This document shows, piece by piece, positions 33,794 through 42,220 of a DNA stretch of 64,000 nt (within the stretch, counting starts at the first letter, position 1; every line of letters begins with the position of its first letter). Origin of the DNA: Actinomycetota bacterium (GTDB lineage Bacteria; Actinomycetota; Acidimicrobiia; Acidimicrobiales; JAJPHD01). Both the position numbers and the translations under genes were made by a program. The notes under the pieces are model-generated. The model did not search any database, had not been told where the DNA came from, and saw only the letters and a list, made by a program, of their open reading frames with translations. The DNA is taken from contig JAJPHD010000010.1 of assembly GCA_021325455.1 (NCBI GenBank), forward strand, positions 1 through 64,000, written 5' to 3'.

Positions 33794-34548
33794 CGCCGGC
33801 CGGCCTCGATCCGGCGAGAGTGCCCGGCGGCCCCCACCACCCCTCCGTAGCGCCGGCTGCGGCCCTGGTACTCCCGTACTGCCTGAGCCAGGTGGTCCCG
33901 ACGGAAGTCCGGCCACAGCACGTCCATGAACACCAGCTCACTGTAGGCCAGCTCCCACAGGAGGAAGTTGGAGATCCGGTACTCGCCCGAGGTGCGCACC
34001 ACGAGGTCGGGGTCGGGCATGTCCGGGAAGTACAGGCGGGAGCGAATGGCTCTCTCATCGACCCGGTCGGCCCTCACCCCATCCTCGACCAGCCGGCGCA
34101 CGGCGTCCACGATCTCCGCCCGCCCCCCGTAGTTGAACGCCAGGGTCAAGGTCATCCGACGGTTGCCTGCGGTCATGGCGACGGACTCGTCCATGCGCCG
34201 GAGCACCCGTCTCGGGACACGCCAGTCCCGCCGGCCGGCGAAGCGGATCCGTACCCCCTTGGCGTGCATCTCGTCCCGGCGACGGAGCAGGAGGCTCTCG
34301 TTGAAGTGCATGAGGAAGCGAACCTCGTCGGCGGGCCTCCTCCAGTTCTCGGTCGAGAAGGCGTAGACGGTCAGCCAGCCCACCCCCAGCTCCAGGGCCC
34401 CCTCCACCGCCTCCAGCAGAGCCTCCTCGCCGGCAACGTGACCCTCGGTCCGAGGAAGGCCGCGGGCGGCCGCCCACCGGCCGTTGCCGTCCATCACGCA
34501 GGCGATATGGACCGGTACGCGGGCTAGGTCGATGCCTTCGAGGTCCAC
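33790..34548 (-). CDS. uppS: Isoprenyl transferase (undecaprenyl diphosphate synthase type)
   Basis: The 252-residue cis-prenyltransferase condenses isopentenyl diphosphate to the polyprenyl lipid carrier used for wall synthesis. Motifs: HIACVMDGNGRWAAARGLPRTEGH with the catalytic aspartate, VYAFSTENWRRP, FNYGGRAEIVDA, and the C-terminal PDLVVRTSGEYRISNFLLWE and DVLWPDF. Product length cannot be read from sequence. Start is GTG at 34548 with TAGCGT eight bases upstream and no ribosome site. It is followed by a coupled 55-residue membrane protein and recO. Confidence 0.96.
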   Translation of the reverse strand: MDLEGIDLARVPVHIACVMDGNGRWAAARGLPRTEGHVAGEEALLEAVEGALELGVGWLTVYAFSTENWRRPADEVRFLMHFNESLLLRRRDEMHAKGVRIRFAGRRDWRVPRRVLRRMDESVAMTAGNRRMTLTLAFNYGGRAEIVDAVRRLVEDGVRADRVDERAIRSRLYFPDMPDPDLVVRTSGEYRISNFLLWELAYSELVFMDVLWPDFRRDHLAQAVREYQGRSRRYGGVVGAAGHSRRIEAGRR

Positions 34549-34556
34549 GTTCCCCG

Positions 34557-34562
34557 ACGCTA
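34557..34562 (-). promoter_or_regulatory. -10 box of leaderless uppS
   Basis: TAGCGT lies eight bases before the GTG at 34548. Confidence 0.5.
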
Positions 34563-34577
34563 CCGCCTCGGCCGCCC

Positions 34578-35510
34578 TCAGAGGAGTTGGGGTACCACGG
34601 CCGAGGCGATGAGGCGCAGGTGGTCCAGGTCGGTGAGGTCGAGGATCTGCAGGTACACCGTTGCCGCCCCGGCCTCTCCATAGGCCCGGAGCCGCTCGGC
34701 CACCTCCTCGGGGACCCCCGTGGCTCCGTTCTGACGTAACTCGCCCTCCTCCCTGCCGATGGCCGCCGCCCTCCGGGCCACCTCGACCTTGTCGGCCCCG
34801 CAGCAGACCACGACCGCCGCCGAGCGACCCACCGTGCCCGGGTCACGGCCGGCCTCCTCGCAGGCCCGGGTGACCCGGTCGAACTGGGCCCGGCACTCCT
34901 CCACGGGCCGGAAGGCCAGGTTGTACTCGTCGGCAAAGCGCGCCGCCAGGGCCGGCGTGCGCCTGGGCCCCCTGCCGCCCACGATCACCGGTGGGTGCGG
35001 GCTCTGGACCGGCTTGGGCAGGGCAGGGCAGTCGGCCAGCCGGTAGTGGCGGCCCGACCAGGAGAAGGTCTGGCCCTCGGGGGTGGCCCACAGGCCGGTC
35101 ACGATGGACAGCTGCTCCTCCAGGCGGTCGAAGCGCTCCTCCACGGGGGGAAACGGGATGCCGTAGGCCCGGTGCTCCTCCTCGAACCATCCGGTCCCCA
35201 GCCCCATCTCCACCCTCCCTCCGCTCATGGCGTCGACCTCGGCCACGCTCACCGCCAGGGGTCCGGGCAGGCGGAAGGTGGCCGAGGTCACCAGCGTGCC
35301 CAAGCGGATGGAGGAGGTGTCGCGAGCCAAGCCGGCCAGGGTCACCCAGGCATCGGTGGGGCCGGGACGGGGGTCACCCGGCCCCATGCGCAGGTAGTGG
35401 TCAGAGCGGAAGAAGGCGTCGAACCCGCACTCCTCCGCCACTTCGGCCACCGCCAGCAGCTGGTCGTAGGACGCGCCCTGCTGGGGCTCGGTGAAGATCC
35501 GCACGCGCAT
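34578..35510 (-). CDS. LLM-class (luciferase-like) F420-type oxidoreductase
   Basis: The 310-residue TIM-barrel protein has the luciferase-like monooxygenase pattern: YDQLLAVAEVAEECGFDAFFRSDHYL, LGTLVTSATFRLPGPLAVSVAEVDAMSGGRVEMGLGTGW and PVIVGGRGPRRTPALAARFADEYNL. In Actinobacteria such proteins usually use coenzyme F420 to reduce or oxidise small molecules, but FMN members exist and no substrate can be assigned. The ATG at 35510 is preceded by GGGGACC. It is 29 bases upstream of uppS and divergent from the DinG-type helicase. Confidence 0.88.
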   Translation of the reverse strand: MRVRIFTEPQQGASYDQLLAVAEVAEECGFDAFFRSDHYLRMGPGDPRPGPTDAWVTLAGLARDTSSIRLGTLVTSATFRLPGPLAVSVAEVDAMSGGRVEMGLGTGWFEEEHRAYGIPFPPVEERFDRLEEQLSIVTGLWATPEGQTFSWSGRHYRLADCPALPKPVQSPHPPVIVGGRGPRRTPALAARFADEYNLAFRPVEECRAQFDRVTRACEEAGRDPGTVGRSAAVVVCCGADKVEVARRAAAIGREEGELRQNGATGVPEEVAERLRAYGEAGAATVYLQILDLTDLDHLRLIASAVVPQLL

Positions 35511-35562
35511 GGTCCCCGTCTACCACGGCTGCCCGGCATGGGCCCACCCCGGGCCAGGGGGG

Positions 35563-35568
35563 TAGGGT
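35563..35568 (+). promoter_or_regulatory. -10 box of leaderless DinG-type helicase gene
   Basis: TAGGGT lies nine bases before the GTG at 35578. Confidence 0.45.
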
Positions 35569-35577
35569 CACGCCGCG

Positions 35578-37545
35578 GTGGCCGGCGCTCGCCCTGACCA
35601 GATCGCCGCCGCCCTGGCGCGGGCCACGCGGGGCCTGCCCGGAGGGGGCGAGGACCGCCCCGGGCAGGTGGAGATGGCAAGGGCCGTGCACCGAGCCATC
35701 CGGGCCCGGCGCCACCTGGTGGTGCAGGCGGGGACAGGCACCGGCAAGAGCCTGGCCTACCTGGTGCCGGCCATCCTCTCCCGACAGCGGGTCGTGGTGG
35801 CCACCGCCACCAAGGCCCTTCAGGACCAGCTGGCCGCCCGTGACCTGCCCTTCCTGCGGGAGCGCCTGGGCGTGCGGTTCAGCTTCGCCATCCTCAAGGG
35901 CAGGGCCAACTACCTCTGCCGACAGAAGGCGGCAGAGGTGGTTGACCACCGGGGCCAGCCCGAGGCCCCCGCAGCGGGCCCCCTCGGAACGGAGGTGCGC
36001 CGCCTGCTCGCCTGGTCCGAGGGGTCCTCGACCGGGGACCGCTCGGACCTGCCGTTCGAGCCCAGCTCCCGGGCCTGGTCCCTCCTCAGCGCCACCTCCA
36101 CCGAGTGCCCGGGGCGATACCGCTGCCCGGCCGGGGACCAGTGCTTTGCCGAGGGGGCCCGGGACCGGGCTGCTACGGCGGACGTGGTGGTGGTCAACAC
36201 CCACCTGTACGTGGCCCACCTGGCCAGCGACAGGCCCCTCCTCCCCGAGCACGGCCTCGTCGTGTTCGACGAGGCCCACGAGCTGGAGGACATCGCCACC
36301 ACCGGGCTGGGGCTCGAGGCCAGCGGTGCCCAGCTGCGCTCCCTGGCCCGGTCGGCCCGGCCCCTGCTGGGGCAGCGGGAAGCCGGGCCGGCCCAGTCGG
36401 TGGAGGAGGCAGGGGCGACCCTGGACGAGGTCCTCGCCCCGCTGGCCGGCCGGCGCCTGGCCCCCGGCCTCGGTGAGCCGGTGACGAGAGCCCTGGCTCT
36501 GGCCACCGAGCGGGTGCGCAGGCTCACCGCCGCCCTGCGCCGGCCGGCGCAGGGCGCCCTCGAGCTCGACGAGGTGCCCCTGGCCGACCCGGCCCGGAGC
36601 CGGGCCCTTCTCCTGGCAGGGAGCGTGGCCAACGCCCTGGCCGGCGTGAGCAGCCCCGGGCCCGACCAGGTGGCCTGGGTGGAGGAGCGCGCCGGTGGGC
36701 CGCCGGTCCTGCGGGTGGCACCGGTGGAGGTGGGACCTCTGCTGGCCGACAGGCTCTGGGGCGGCCTCACGGCCATCCTGACCAGCGCCACCATCCCCCC
36801 CGGGCTCGCTGACCGCCTGGGGTTGCCGCCTGGACGGCGGGACGAGGCGGACGTGGGAAGCCCCTTCCCGTACGCCACCAATGCGCTCCTCTACTGCGCC
36901 GCCCACCTGCCCGACCGGCGGAGACCGGAGTCCGGGGCAGCGGCCCATGACGAGCTCGTGAGGCTGGTCCGGGCTGCGGGGGGCCGGACGCTCGCCCTCT
37001 TCACCAGCTGGCACGGGATGCAAGCGGCAGCCGCCGCCGTGAGGGAGAAGGTCCCATTTCGGATACTGACCCAGGACGAGCTGCCCAAGCCGGCTCTCCT
37101 GGCCGCCTTCGCCTCCGAGGAGTCGGCCTGCCTCTTCGCCACGATGGGGTTCTGGCAGGGGGTCGACCTGCCCGGGCCGACACTGTCGCTGGTGGTGATC
37201 GACCGCCTCCCCTTCCCCCGCCCCGACGACCCGGTCATGCAGGCCAGGAGGGAGCGGGTGGGCCCCGGCTCCTTCCGCCTCGTGGACCTGCCCCGGGCCG
37301 CCATGCTGCTGGCCCAGGGAGCGGGGCGCCTGATCCGCTCCAGCGAGGACAGGGGCGTGGTGGCCGTCCTGGACCGGCGCCTGGCCCGGGCCAGCTACCG
37401 CTGGGACCTGGTGAACGCCCTGCCTCCCATGGCCCGGACCCGCCATCGGAGCGAGGTGGAAGGCTTCCTGGCCCAGGCGCTGGCAGCCGGCAGGGCCAGG
37501 GGAGGGCCCGGGCCAGAGGAGGGTGCAGGCCAACCAGCCCCTTGA
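35578..37545 (+). CDS. DinG/XPD-type ATP-dependent DNA helicase
   Basis: The 655-residue superfamily 2 helicase has Walker A VQAGTGTGKSLAYLVPA near residue 50, motif Ia VVATATKALQDQL, an iron-sulfur cysteine set (NYLCRQ, then ECPGRYRCPAGDQCF), the DEAH box VVFDEAHELED, and C-terminal motifs LFTSWHGMQ, GFWQGVDLPG and QGAGRLIRS. These define the iron-sulfur-containing DinG/YoaA group, which unwinds DNA with 5'-3' polarity during repair or R-loop removal. The GTG at 35578 is used. The last 30 residues are low complexity. It converges with the gtrA-like gene (29 bases apart). Confidence 0.94.
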   Translation: MAGARPDQIAAALARATRGLPGGGEDRPGQVEMARAVHRAIRARRHLVVQAGTGTGKSLAYLVPAILSRQRVVVATATKALQDQLAARDLPFLRERLGVRFSFAILKGRANYLCRQKAAEVVDHRGQPEAPAAGPLGTEVRRLLAWSEGSSTGDRSDLPFEPSSRAWSLLSATSTECPGRYRCPAGDQCFAEGARDRAATADVVVVNTHLYVAHLASDRPLLPEHGLVVFDEAHELEDIATTGLGLEASGAQLRSLARSARPLLGQREAGPAQSVEEAGATLDEVLAPLAGRRLAPGLGEPVTRALALATERVRRLTAALRRPAQGALELDEVPLADPARSRALLLAGSVANALAGVSSPGPDQVAWVEERAGGPPVLRVAPVEVGPLLADRLWGGLTAILTSATIPPGLADRLGLPPGRRDEADVGSPFPYATNALLYCAAHLPDRRRPESGAAAHDELVRLVRAAGGRTLALFTSWHGMQAAAAAVREKVPFRILTQDELPKPALLAAFASEESACLFATMGFWQGVDLPGPTLSLVVIDRLPFPRPDDPVMQARRERVGPGSFRLVDLPRAAMLLAQGAGRLIRSSEDRGVVAVLDRRLARASYRWDLVNALPPMARTRHRSEVEGFLAQALAAGRARGGPGPEEGAGQPAP

Positions 37546-37574
37546 GGGCGCACCCGCCCCGGCCCGGCAGCCGC

Positions 37575-38141
37575 CTAGCCGGGGTCCGCCGCTCCCCCCA
37601 CCGGTTCGGCGGCGGGGCGGAAGACCGCCCATTTCATGACGATGAAGCTCACTGCCGAGGCGGTCAGCACGGCCGTGGCCTTGGCCACGTTGTTCGCCGC
37701 GTACACCGAGAGCAGCTTGTAGGCGTTGAGGATCACGGTCACCAGGGCCAGCGCCACGTTGTTCACGAGGATGTTGAGCCCGGACTGGAGGGTGTAGAGC
37801 AGCCGCTGGCGGCGGGCTGCCCGGCCGCGTCGGGCGGCGTGGCCCCGGAAGGTCCACCTGCTGTTCCACCGGTAGCTGTTGGCCAGGGCGCAGAAGACGG
37901 CCACGGTGTTGTAGGCGACGAGCTGGGCGGCGTCACGGGTGGGTGCCAGCCACACGAGGAGGTCGAACACCCCGAAGTCCACCAGGGCGTTGGTCCCGCC
38001 CACCACGGCGAAGCGCCCGATCTGGCCCAGCAGCGAGTGCGGCCGGGCAGGCTGGTCATGAGCGGCCCGCCGTCGCCGCCACGACCTCCAGCCTCCTCGC
38101 CCGGAGGCCAGCCTTCCCCAGGTGAGGAGAACGGTGCCCAC
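37575..38141 (-). CDS. GtrA-family membrane protein
   Basis: The 188-residue protein contains four hydrophobic segments in GtrA order: GRFAVVGGTNALVDFGVFDLLVWL, AYNTVAVFCALANSYRWNSRWTF, GLNILVNNVALALVTVIL and NVAKATAVLTASAVSFIVMKWAVF. GtrA proteins are thought to flip or move polyprenyl-linked sugars in cell-surface glycan pathways. GTG at 38141 is chosen as the first start after the upstream glycosyltransferase; AGGGGG lies upstream. The adjacent GT4 glycosyltransferase is a plausible functional partner. Confidence 0.85.
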   Translation of the reverse strand: MGTVLLTWGRLASGRGGWRSWRRRRAAHDQPARPHSLLGQIGRFAVVGGTNALVDFGVFDLLVWLAPTRDAAQLVAYNTVAVFCALANSYRWNSRWTFRGHAARRGRAARRQRLLYTLQSGLNILVNNVALALVTVILNAYKLLSVYAANNVAKATAVLTASAVSFIVMKWAVFRPAAEPVGGAADPG

Positions 38142-38182
38142 CAGCGCGGAAAGCCCCCTCGGGGGAGGCTGGTCGGCTCGGC

Positions 38183-39298
38183 TCAGCCGGCCCGGGCCGC
38201 GGCTATCCCGTCCTGGTAGTGGCCGAGGAGCCCGGCTGTCGCCACCGGCCAGGTGTAGGGGTCCACGCTGGCCCGCAGGCTGGCCATCCGCTCGCATGGG
38301 TCGGTCGAGTCCAGGAGCTCCTCCACCAGCTTGGGGACCAACTCGGGGCATTCGGCGGGGAACAGCCGACTGGCCGGGCAACTGCTCAACACCTCCCTGC
38401 TGGCCGGGGTCTCGGCGGCCACGATGGGGACGCCGCTGGCCATGGCCTCGAATATGACCAGGCCCAGCGTCTCGGTCGTCGAGGGGAACACGAAGACATC
38501 GGCTGAAGCGTACGCGTCTGCGAGGGCTGAGCCGTGCAACGGACCCGTGAAGGTCACAGACGATCCCTGCAGCCTGGCCCTGAGAGCCTCCTCTCCGGGC
38601 CCCTCCCCCACCAGCACCAGGTGGACTCCGGGCGTGGCAGCCAAGGGTTCCAGCCGGTGCAGGCCTTTCTCGGGACCCAGCCGGCCCACGTAGAGGGCCA
38701 CCACATCGTCGGGGCCCACGCCCAGCCGGGCCCTCGAGCCGGGCCGGCGCCCCGGGTGGAAGAGGTCCGCATCCACTCCTGGCCCCCACAGCCGCGGAGC
38801 CCGTATCCCATGGGCACGCAAGACCCGCTGGGCGGCCCCGGAGGTGGCCAGGTTGACCTGGGCCCGGTTGTGGAGGGTCCTCACCACCCACCACAGCTGG
38901 CGGCTGGCCCAGCCCAGGCGGTAGAAGGCAGCGTACTTCGGCACGTCGGTGTGGTAGGAGGCGACGAGGGGGAGGCCCAGGACCTCCGACGCCGTGACCC
39001 CCGCTATGCCCAGAAAGATCGGGTTGACGACATGCACCACGTCGGGTCGGAACTCCCGCAGCCAGCGGACGACGCCAGGCATGGGCCAACCCCACGGCTT
39101 CCCGCCGTAGATGAACGGCACGCTCACCGTGGGGACGCCCCTCACGGTTGCCCCCTCGAAGTCTCCACTGCCTCCCCTCGGGGCGATGATGAGCACCTCG
39201 TGGTCCAGGCGGCGGAGCTCACGCACCGTGGCCGCCAGGCGCGTAACCACGCCGTTTATGGACGGCAGCCACACCTCGGTGACAAGGGCCACCCTCAC
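38183..39298 (-). CDS. Glycosyltransferase family 4 (mannosyltransferase-like)
   Basis: The 371-residue GT-B enzyme begins MRVALVTEVWLPSINGVVTR, like GDP-mannose-dependent MgtA/PimB-type transferases, with SYHTDVPKYAAFY, the donor-binding VALYVGRLGPEKGLHRL, and the C-terminal E-x7-E motif region FVFPSTTETLGLVIFEAMASGVPIVA. It would transfer a sugar from a nucleotide donor to a lipid or glycan at the membrane. The specific sugar is not proven. The GTG at 39298 has a GAGGAG site. A much longer frame reaching into era is spurious. The gtrA-like gene follows after 41 bases. Confidence 0.9.
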   Translation of the reverse strand: MRVALVTEVWLPSINGVVTRLAATVRELRRLDHEVLIIAPRGGSGDFEGATVRGVPTVSVPFIYGGKPWGWPMPGVVRWLREFRPDVVHVVNPIFLGIAGVTASEVLGLPLVASYHTDVPKYAAFYRLGWASRQLWWVVRTLHNRAQVNLATSGAAQRVLRAHGIRAPRLWGPGVDADLFHPGRRPGSRARLGVGPDDVVALYVGRLGPEKGLHRLEPLAATPGVHLVLVGEGPGEEALRARLQGSSVTFTGPLHGSALADAYASADVFVFPSTTETLGLVIFEAMASGVPIVAAETPASREVLSSCPASRLFPAECPELVPKLVEELLDSTDPCERMASLRASVDPYTWPVATAGLLGHYQDGIAAARAG

Positions 39299-39366
39299 CG
39301 GAGCTCCTCGGGGGGGACGTCGTAGGGCTTGCTCAGATGCATGGGAAGGCTCCAGGGAGTGCCCAC

Positions 39367-40221
39367 TCAGCCTATCGCCGTGTCCCCGTACCCGAGCACC
39401 GCCAGCTCCCGGGAGCGCCGCTGCCAGTTGCGGTCCACCTTGACGAACAGCTCGAGATAGGCGCCCGGCTCGAGCTGGGACCGTACCGCCGTGCCCACCG
39501 CCTTGAGGTTCCTCCCCCCTCGCCCGATCACGATCCCCTTCTGGGACTCCCGCTCCACCAGGATCTCGCACCGGATGCGGGGCCATTCCCACTCCGTCAC
39601 CCGGCAGGCGACGGAGTGGGGCAGCTCGTCCTCGACCAGGGCCAGAACCTGCTCCCTCACCAGCTCGGCTACCCACCACGCCTCGGGCACGTCGGCCACC
39701 GTGCCCGGCGGATAGTACGCCGGCCCCTCCGGCATCCGGTCGACCACCGCCTGGACCAGGGCATCGACCCCTTCCCCGGTGAGAGCCGAGACGGGGAAGT
39801 ACTCCGCCAGCCCGAGCCCGGACGCCGCCTCGAGCTGGGACAGGACGCGGCCCCGGCCGACGAGGTCCACCTTGTTGAGGGCCACCAGGGCGTGCGGGCC
39901 GGCCCTCTCGGCCACCAGCCGGTCGCCCTTGCCCACGCCGCCCAGGGCGTCCAGCACCACCACGGTGGCGTCCACCTGGGCCAGGGCCCCGACGGCAGCC
40001 CGGTTGAGCTGCTCTCCGAGCAGGGTCCTGGGCTTGTGGATGCCCGGGGTGTCCACCCACACCACCTGGGCACCGGGTCGGTTGAGCACCCCCCGTATCT
40101 GGGCCCTCGTGGTGTTGGGCTTGTCGGAGACAATCGAGACCTTGGTGCCCAGGATGCTGTTCAAGAGGGTGGACTTGCCGACATTGGGGCGGCCCAGGAT
40201 GGTGGCGAAGCCCGACCTCAT
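39367..40221 (-). CDS. era: GTPase Era
   Basis: The 284-residue GTPase assists 16S rRNA maturation and small-subunit assembly. G1 GRPNVGKS, G2 TTRAQIRG, G3 DTPG, G4 NKVD and the C-terminal KH domain (CEILVERESQKGIVIGRGGRNLKAVG) are all present. The ATG at 40221 overlaps the stop of the CNNM-type gene (ATGA). Together with phoH and ybeY upstream, this is the conserved ribosome-maturation operon. Confidence 0.97.
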   Translation of the reverse strand: MRSGFATILGRPNVGKSTLLNSILGTKVSIVSDKPNTTRAQIRGVLNRPGAQVVWVDTPGIHKPRTLLGEQLNRAAVGALAQVDATVVVLDALGGVGKGDRLVAERAGPHALVALNKVDLVGRGRVLSQLEAASGLGLAEYFPVSALTGEGVDALVQAVVDRMPEGPAYYPPGTVADVPEAWWVAELVREQVLALVEDELPHSVACRVTEWEWPRIRCEILVERESQKGIVIGRGGRNLKAVGTAVRSQLEPGAYLELFVKVDRNWQRRSRELAVLGYGDTAIG

Positions 40222-41564
40222 CCCTCCCCCACCGAAGCCTCTCCGGCCTCGGCCTCCCCGCCGGGCTCAGGCTCCAGCTTGGCTATCCGGACCCTCCCTA
40301 TGCGCCGACCCTGCACCCTCTCGGCGACCAGACGGTGGCCGTCGGCCTCCACCGCCTCACCCTCGCTGGCCATGTGGCCGAGCAGGCTCAACATCAGCCC
40401 GCCCACCGTGTCCCAGTCCCCTTCGGGCAGGTCGGCATGAAGCAGCTCGTTCACCTCGTCCATCGGCATGCGGGCGTTGACCCGGTACTCGCCGTTGGCG
40501 AGCGGCACCACCACCGGTTCCTCCACGTCGAACTCGTCGACTATCTCCCCCACCAGCTCCTCGATCAGGTCCTCCAGGGTCACCAGGCCGGCCGTCCCCC
40601 CGTACTCGTCGACGACCAGGGCCATGTGGAACTTCTGGTCCTGCATCTCGCGCATCAGCTCGGAGACCCGCTTGGTCTCGGGCACGAAATGGGCCGGCCG
40701 CACCAGGCCCCGGACCTCGTCGTCCCGGTGCCCCTCCCGGTCGGCTCTCATGAGGTCCTTGGTGTACGCCACCCCCACGATGTCGTCGATGCTCTGGTCG
40801 TACACCGGGATCCGGCTGTAGCCGGCGCCCATGGCCACCTCGATGACCTCCCCCACCCTGTCGCTGGCCTTCACAGCCACCATGTCGGGGCGGGGCACCA
40901 TCACCTCGCGCACCACCGTGTCACCGAACGAGATGATCGAGTGGATGAGGGCGGCCTCCTCGGTCTCGATCACCGCCTCCTCCTGGGCCACGTCGGCCAG
41001 GGCCAGGAGCTCCTGCTCGGTCACGTACGGGCCCCGGCGGTGGGCACCTCCCCGCAGGAAGACATTGGCCAGCCCTATGAGAGCTCCGGCCAGCAGCCGC
41101 ACGGGCGGGAAGCGCGTCACCGCCGTCACGATGGGGGCCGAGAAGAGGGCGGCCCGGGACGGATGCTGGATGGCCCAGTTCTTGGGGATGGCCTCCCCCA
41201 GGACGAAGATGACCACCACCTCGAAGACGATGCCGACGAAGACCCCGATGGCCCCGAACAGGTGCTCGGCAACCACGCCGACCAGGCTGGCGGCCACCAG
41301 CTGGCAGACCAGCTCGAGAAGCAGGACCGGGTTGAGGAAGCGCTCGGGCCTCTCCATCAGGCGCACGAGCATCCCCGCCCCCCGCCGTCCCTCGTCGCGC
41401 AGCCCCCGGGCCCGGGCCTGACTGGTGCGGGTCAGGCTGGTCTCGGCCAGGGCCAGGAAGGCGGAGGCGATGATGAGCAGGACGATGGCGGCTATGAGGC
41501 CCGAGTCGACGGGCCTCAGCCCTGTTATGTGAGCGAGCAGCTCGGCTGCCTGTGGGGGTCTCAC
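40218..41564 (-). CDS. CNNM/CorC-type (hemolysin family) transporter protein
   Basis: The 448-residue protein has an N-terminal DUF21 membrane domain with about four helices (LIAAIVLLIIASAFLALAETSLTR, LLLELVCQLVAASLVGVVAEHLF, GVFVGIVFEVVVIFVLGEAIPK), paired CBS domains (MVPRPDMVAVKASDRV and HMALVVDEYGGTAGLVTLEDLIEELVGEI) and a C-terminal CorC/HlyC transporter-associated domain. Homologues export or regulate magnesium or cobalt. The GTG at 41564 overlaps the ybeY stop (GTGA) and its own stop overlaps era. The C-terminus is Glu/Gly-rich. Confidence 0.93.
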   Translation of the reverse strand: MRPPQAAELLAHITGLRPVDSGLIAAIVLLIIASAFLALAETSLTRTSQARARGLRDEGRRGAGMLVRLMERPERFLNPVLLLELVCQLVAASLVGVVAEHLFGAIGVFVGIVFEVVVIFVLGEAIPKNWAIQHPSRAALFSAPIVTAVTRFPPVRLLAGALIGLANVFLRGGAHRRGPYVTEQELLALADVAQEEAVIETEEAALIHSIISFGDTVVREVMVPRPDMVAVKASDRVGEVIEVAMGAGYSRIPVYDQSIDDIVGVAYTKDLMRADREGHRDDEVRGLVRPAHFVPETKRVSELMREMQDQKFHMALVVDEYGGTAGLVTLEDLIEELVGEIVDEFDVEEPVVVPLANGEYRVNARMPMDEVNELLHADLPEGDWDTVGGLMLSLLGHMASEGEAVEADGHRLVAERVQGRRIGRVRIAKLEPEPGGEAEAGEASVGEG

Positions 41565-42220
41565 CGGCCCGCGGGCGGAGCGGTCCCGGGGCCTCCTGCC
41601 CGTGGCTCCTCGCTATCCGCCGCCGGTCCCGGGCCCCCGGCCCGCGGGCCCTGGCCCCCCTCTCCCGCCGGCCCGGGAAGCGGGCCGGGGTGGCGGTGGT
41701 AGCGGTCGAGGAGCTCCCGCTCACGGGCCTCCATGGCCTCCGCCTCGGCTTCGTCCTCGTGGTCCATGCCCTGCAGGTGGAGGAGGCCATGGACAACGAG
41801 CAAGGCCAGCTCGTCCTCGTAGCGGGTGGCTGCGCCGTCCCCGCCCGTGCCCCGGTCGGTGCTGGCATTGGCTTGCCTCCAGGCCACCTCAGGGCAGATG
41901 ACGACGTCCCCCAGGAGCAGGGGCAGGTCCTCGGGCTCGGCGGGCACCCAGCCCGGCCCCGGTCCACCGGCGTCCGGGGAGCGCCCCCCGGTGGGCGGCT
42001 CGTCCTCGATGGGGAAGGCCAGGACGTCGGTGGGGCCCCTCCGCCCCAGGAAGCGCTGGTTGAGGCGGGCCATGGCCGCCTCGTCCACGAACAGGAGGGA
42101 GACCTCGACATCCCCCCTCACCTCCTCGGCTTCCAGCACCGCCTCGGCCAGGCGGGCCCAGCGCTCCACCTCTACAGGGCGGTCCGATTGCTCGTCGGCG
42201 GCAAAGACGTCGATGCTCAT
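41561..42220 (-). CDS. ybeY: Endoribonuclease YbeY (rRNA maturation factor)
   Basis: The zinc-binding motif HGLLHLQGMDHEDEAEAEAM near residues 140-160 defines YbeY, a metal-dependent RNase for 16S rRNA processing and ribosome quality control; PTDVLAFPIED is also conserved. At 219 residues it is longer than the usual 150-170: there is a loop insertion after LAFPIEDE and a Gly/Pro-rich C-terminal tail of about 45 residues. The ATG at 42220 overlaps the phoH stop (ATGA). Confidence 0.95.
   Translation of the reverse strand: MSIDVFAADEQSDRPVEVERWARLAEAVLEAEEVRGDVEVSLLFVDEAAMARLNQRFLGRRGPTDVLAFPIEDEPPTGGRSPDAGGPGPGWVPAEPEDLPLLLGDVVICPEVAWRQANASTDRGTGGDGAATRYEDELALLVVHGLLHLQGMDHEDEAEAEAMEARERELLDRYHRHPGPLPGPAGEGGQGPRAGGPGPAADSEEPRAGGPGTAPPAGR

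Noticed and set aside
35401-37869. 822-codon minus-strand open frame
   Set aside because: Antisense to the DinG-type helicase; composition is Gly/His/Gln-rich noise.
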